In this document: positions 7,238-9,346 of the stretch, in pieces | How positions within the stretch are numbered: position 1 is the stretch's first letter | Layout: each line of letters opens with the position of its first letter | Program-made: the position numbers and the translations under genes | The notes under the pieces: generated by a model | Seen by the model: the letters and a program-made list of their open reading frames with translations, nothing else | What the model was told of the DNA's origin: nothing | Database searches by the model: none | NCBI GenBank assembly: GCA_038527215.1 | Contig: JBCBGC010000194.1 | Location: forward strand, 1 to 9,346 | Direction of reading: 5' to 3' | DNA: 9,346 nucleotides | From: JAWPMV01 sp038527215 | Lineage (GTDB): Bacteria; Bacteroidota; Bacteroidia; J057

Positions 7238-8959
7238 ATGAACCGTTTATTTCACCGCTTCTTGCTGGGCCTCCTGCTGGCTGGCTTAAGTCCACAGGTT
7301 TCCGCCCAGTCCCCCATTTTTTCCTCTCGCGCCATCCATCATCCCATCGTAGCCAAGCAGGGCATGGTGGCCTCTCAACATCCTCTGGCTACGGAAGTGG
7401 GGCTTAGGATTTTACAGGAGGGCGGTAATGCAGTGGATGCTGCGGTAGGGGTAGGCTTTGCCCTGGCCGTGGTCTTGCCCAGAGCAGGAAACCTGGGTGG
7501 TGGCGGATTTATGCTGGTACATGATGCCGAAAGCGGTAAAACGGAAGCCATCAACTACCGGGAAATGGCCCCGGCAGCGGCTCATCGAGACATGTATCTG
7601 GATTCCACCGGGCAGGTGGACAATGCTCGCACCAATTCTTCCTACCAGGCGACTGGGATCCCGGGTACCGTGGCCGGGCTGGCCCTCGCTTTAGAAAAAT
7701 ACGGGACCATGTCCCTCAAAGAAGTGCTTAAACCCTCTATCGAGCTAGCCGGAAAAGGCTTTGAGGTTACCTATGATCTTTCCCGGGTGCTAAAGGCCCT
7801 GGAAAAACGGATCAGAAAATGGCCCGCCTCAGAGGCGATTTTTTATAAAGGGCCGGAGGGTTTTTATGAGGGAGGAGATGTACTGATACAAAAAGACCTG
7901 GCTTGGTCGCTGGAGCAAATTGCCAAGGGTGGAGCAGCGGCTTTCTATGAAGGCGCGGTAGCTGAGAAAATAGTGGCCGATGTGCAGGCCCACGATGGCC
8001 TGATCACCATGGAAGACATGGCTGCCTATAAACCCCAGGAAACGGAGGTGGTTTGGGGCAGCTTTCACGGATATGATATCGCTTCTATGCCTCCGCCCTC
8101 CTCTGGTGGGGTGCATGTGATTCAAATGCTCAACATTCTGGAAAAATACCCCCTTCGGGAAATGGGGCACAATAGCGCGGCCTACCTTCACTTATTGACC
8201 GAGTGCATGAAAATCGCCTATGCGGATCGCTCCCAACACCTGGGCGACCCTTTGTTTTGGGAGGTACCGAAAAAAGGCTTGACCAGCAAAGATTACGGAG
8301 ACCTCCTGCGGGCTCAGATTAAAACTTACGCTGCCCGCCCTGCCGCTGAAATAGCTCCTGGTAATCCTAAGGATTTTGAAAGTGAGGAAACTACACATTT
8401 TACCGTGGTCGATAAAGAGGGCAATGTAGTCAGCAATACCTACACCCTGAATTTCAGCTTTGGCATTGGGGCCGTGGCTGAAGGCACGGGTATTCTGCTC
8501 AACAATGAAATGAGCGATTTCTCCGCCAAACCCGGCACGCCCAATGCTTTTGGGCTGCTGGGCGCTGAGGCCAATAAAGTCGAGCCCGGCAAACGTCCCC
8601 TGAGTTCGATGACCCCTACCATCGTTTTCAAGGATGGGAAACCCTTCCTGGCGACCGGAAGTCCAGGGGGCAGCCGCATCATCACGGCGGTTTTACAAGT
8701 CATCCTCAATGCTACCGTATTCGAAATGAACATGGCCGAGGCGACCCATGCGCCCCGTGTCCATCACCAGTGGTACCCTGATGAGTTGTTCATCGAGCAG
8801 GCCCTCAACTATGATACCCGGGCTATTTTGGAAAGCCTCGGACATAAACTAACCGAAAGAAATGCCATGGGGAGCACCCAATCCATCATGCTCAAAGACG
8901 GCCTGCTGTATGGAGCTTCTGACCCGCGCAGACCCGATGCCCGCACCAAAGGATACTAA
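7238..8959 (+). CDS. ggt: Gamma-glutamyltransferase (glutathione hydrolase), exported
   Basis: The product is 573 residues, full length for the family (E. coli GGT has about 580). It transfers or hydrolyses the gamma-glutamyl group of glutathione and related peptides and matures by self-cleavage into large and small subunits (EC 2.3.2.2 / 3.4.19.13). An N-terminal signal peptide (FLLGLLLAGLSPQVSAQ) predicts a periplasmic enzyme. All key family positions are present: the substrate-binding Arg108 in NYREMAP, the cleavage and nucleophile residue Thr385 in EETTHFTVVD (codon at 8390), Thr403 and Asn405 in TYTLN, Glu424 and Asp427 in NNEMSDFSAKP, Ser456-Ser457 in RPLSSM, and the oxyanion Gly477-Gly478 in GSPGGSR. 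A lid loop of the E. coli type is present (about 432-454). The C-terminus, GSTQSIM...YGASDPR...GY, is also canonical. The gene is divergent from the SRPBCC gene and has no obvious intrinsic terminator. Likely role: glutathione or gamma-glutamyl peptide scavenging. Confidence 0.97.
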   Translation: MNRLFHRFLLGLLLAGLSPQVSAQSPIFSSRAIHHPIVAKQGMVASQHPLATEVGLRILQEGGNAVDAAVGVGFALAVVLPRAGNLGGGGFMLVHDAESGKTEAINYREMAPAAAHRDMYLDSTGQVDNARTNSSYQATGIPGTVAGLALALEKYGTMSLKEVLKPSIELAGKGFEVTYDLSRVLKALEKRIRKWPASEAIFYKGPEGFYEGGDVLIQKDLAWSLEQIAKGGAAAFYEGAVAEKIVADVQAHDGLITMEDMAAYKPQETEVVWGSFHGYDIASMPPPSSGGVHVIQMLNILEKYPLREMGHNSAAYLHLLTECMKIAYADRSQHLGDPLFWEVPKKGLTSKDYGDLLRAQIKTYAARPAAEIAPGNPKDFESEETTHFTVVDKEGNVVSNTYTLNFSFGIGAVAEGTGILLNNEMSDFSAKPGTPNAFGLLGAEANKVEPGKRPLSSMTPTIVFKDGKPFLATGSPGGSRIITAVLQVILNATVFEMNMAEATHAPRVHHQWYPDELFIEQALNYDTRAILESLGHKLTERNAMGSTQSIMLKDGLLYGASDPRRPDARTKGY

Positions 8960-9066
8960 CGCAAACATGAGTCATCCCGAATGTTGAGTAAGCCAAGATT
9001 TCACCAAAAGGCTTCTTGAAACCCTACCTACCCACAAATATGTCCACCTGGGAAGCTTGATCGTCG

Positions 9067-9140
9067 GGGGTCTCTCGCTACATACACTTCCCTACACGTA
9101 GACTCACCCAGCAGAGGACGGTACAGGTGCGAGAGACCCC
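9067..9140. repeat. Perfect 12-bp inverted repeat, 50-bp spacer
   Basis: GGGGTCTCTCGC at 9067-9078 is the exact reverse complement of GCGAGAGACCCC at 9129-9140. The right arm is shared with the next hairpin, so the two structures exclude each other. Confidence 0.85.
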
Positions 9141-9180
9141 GGATAGCTCACCTCCTTTCAGTCAGAGGAGCTTCCGGGGT
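9136..9180. repeat. Long imperfect hairpin (REP-like core)
   Basis: ACCCCGGA (9136-9143) pairs perfectly with TCCGGGGT (9173-9180). Inside it AGCTC (9145-9149) pairs with GAGCT (9168-9172), and CTC (9152-9154) with GAG (9165-9167), leaving small bulges and a 10-base loop. There is no T-run on either side, so it is not a canonical terminator, though it could stabilise or end the GGT transcript. Confidence 0.8.
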
Positions 9181-9259
9181 GACAAAAATGTAGGAGGGAG
9201 ATGCTTTCATCAAAAGGATTTGGAGAGACTCAACCACCAACCAATATGTCACCCCGGAA
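9172..9259. repeat. Perfect 13-bp inverted repeat linking two REP-like copies
   Basis: TTCCGGGGTGACA at 9172-9184 is the exact reverse complement of TGTCACCCCGGAA at 9247-9259. It shares its left arm with the 9136-9180 hairpin and its right arm with the 9251-9296 inverted repeat. The arrangement is head-to-head copies of one element, as in BIME-type composites. Confidence 0.85.
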
Positions 9260-9296
9260 AGGCATTTGACCAACGGGAAAATGACTTATCCGGGGT
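9251..9296. repeat. 8-bp inverted repeat of the fourth REP-like copy
   Basis: ACCCCGGA (9251-9258) and TCCGGGGT (9289-9296) are the same arm pair as in the 9136-9180 hairpin, but enclose an unrelated 30-base interior. The copy keeps the outer GTCA (9248-9251) and TCTC (9296-9299) flanks. Confidence 0.75.
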
Positions 9297-9346
9297 CTCC
9301 ATGATTGCATAATGATCGAAGAGACCTCCGACCTAATAGATGCTGG

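Larger units (their letters stand above)
8999..9261. repeat. Degenerate direct repeat, copies 206 bp apart
   Basis: 8999-9055 and 9205-9261 align without gaps at about two thirds identity. Both begin TTTCA[CT]CAAAAGG and both carry AATATGTC exactly 38 bases later (9037 and 9243). Each runs into a REP-like copy, so a larger unit (flank plus palindrome) appears to have been duplicated and then diverged. Confidence 0.6.
8960..9346. repeat. Non-coding region with a cluster of REP-like palindromic elements
   Basis: No convincing gene lies in these 387 bp. The region holds repeated, related arms of the form GTCA-CCCCGGAA ... TATCCGGGG-TCTCTCGC in both orientations: GTCATCCCGAA near 8971 (+, degenerate), about 9042-9078 (+), 9183-9129 (-), 9248-9299 (+), and a partial one at about 9333-9317 (-) near the window edge. 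The constant outer GTCA and TCTC flanks around a CCCCGGA/TCCGGGG stem are typical of dispersed intergenic REP-like repeats. No adjacent transposase (such as a TnpA-REP/RAYT) is seen. Confidence 0.7.

Noticed and set aside
7829..8733. Minus-strand open frames within the GGT gene (7829-8191, 8192-8398, 8440-8733)
   Set aside because: They overlap an intact, highly conserved enzyme gene and show no recognisable domain.
9127..9312. 61-residue plus-strand open frame at 9127-9312
   Set aside because: It runs through the nested palindromes, has no start-site support, and its composition is what the repeats would give in any frame.
8971..9333. CRISPR array
   Set aside because: The repeated arms are palindromic, alternate in orientation and are unevenly spaced; there are no uniform direct repeats with unique spacers and no cas genes.

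Overview
The window looks like chromosomal DNA from a member of the Bacteroidota, most plausibly a Saprospiria/Chitinophagia-type marine or sludge bacterium; the phylum is much safer than the order. The signs are a giant PKD-repeat surface protein ending in a type B (CHU_C, gliding-motility-associated) C-terminal domain of the type IX secretion system (T9SS), promoter-like sequences of the Bacteroidota TTG / TAnnTTTG kind, and start codons without Shine-Dalgarno sequences.

Layout. (1) 1-5649 (+): the 3' part of a giant gene that is open at the left edge. It encodes at least 17 PKD domains, four fibronectin-III-like domains and a T9SS type B sorting domain, and a strong intrinsic terminator follows (5668-5706). 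(2) 5815-6507 (+): a small exported protein with an N-terminal globular part and a long, highly charged C-terminal coiled coil, also closed by a strong terminator (6548-6579). With a terminator on each side it is probably a single-gene transcript. (3) 6578-7012 (-): a START/SRPBCC-fold (polyketide cyclase-like) protein, convergent with the previous gene; its stop codon lies in the U-tract of that gene's terminator. (4) 7013-7237: a 225-bp divergent intergenic region with two candidate promoters and a near-perfect 19-bp tandem duplication. (5) 7238-8959 (+): a complete exported gamma-glutamyltransferase with all expected catalytic residues. (6) 8960-9346: a non-coding stretch packed with REP-like palindromic elements.

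The genes do not form one obvious pathway. Three of the four products are predicted to leave the cytoplasm (surface or secreted PKD protein, periplasmic or outer-membrane coiled-coil protein, periplasmic GGT); the SRPBCC protein is cytosolic. The most notable structure is in the PKD array. The domains are not equivalent copies but follow a strict A-B-C order with a period of about 252 residues (750-759 bp), repeated five times, so the array grew by duplication of a three-domain block. Every PKD domain carries exactly two cysteines at equivalent places. The second notable feature is the cluster of nested, mutually exclusive palindromes downstream of the GGT gene. I see no phage, CRISPR, transposase, rRNA or tRNA gene.
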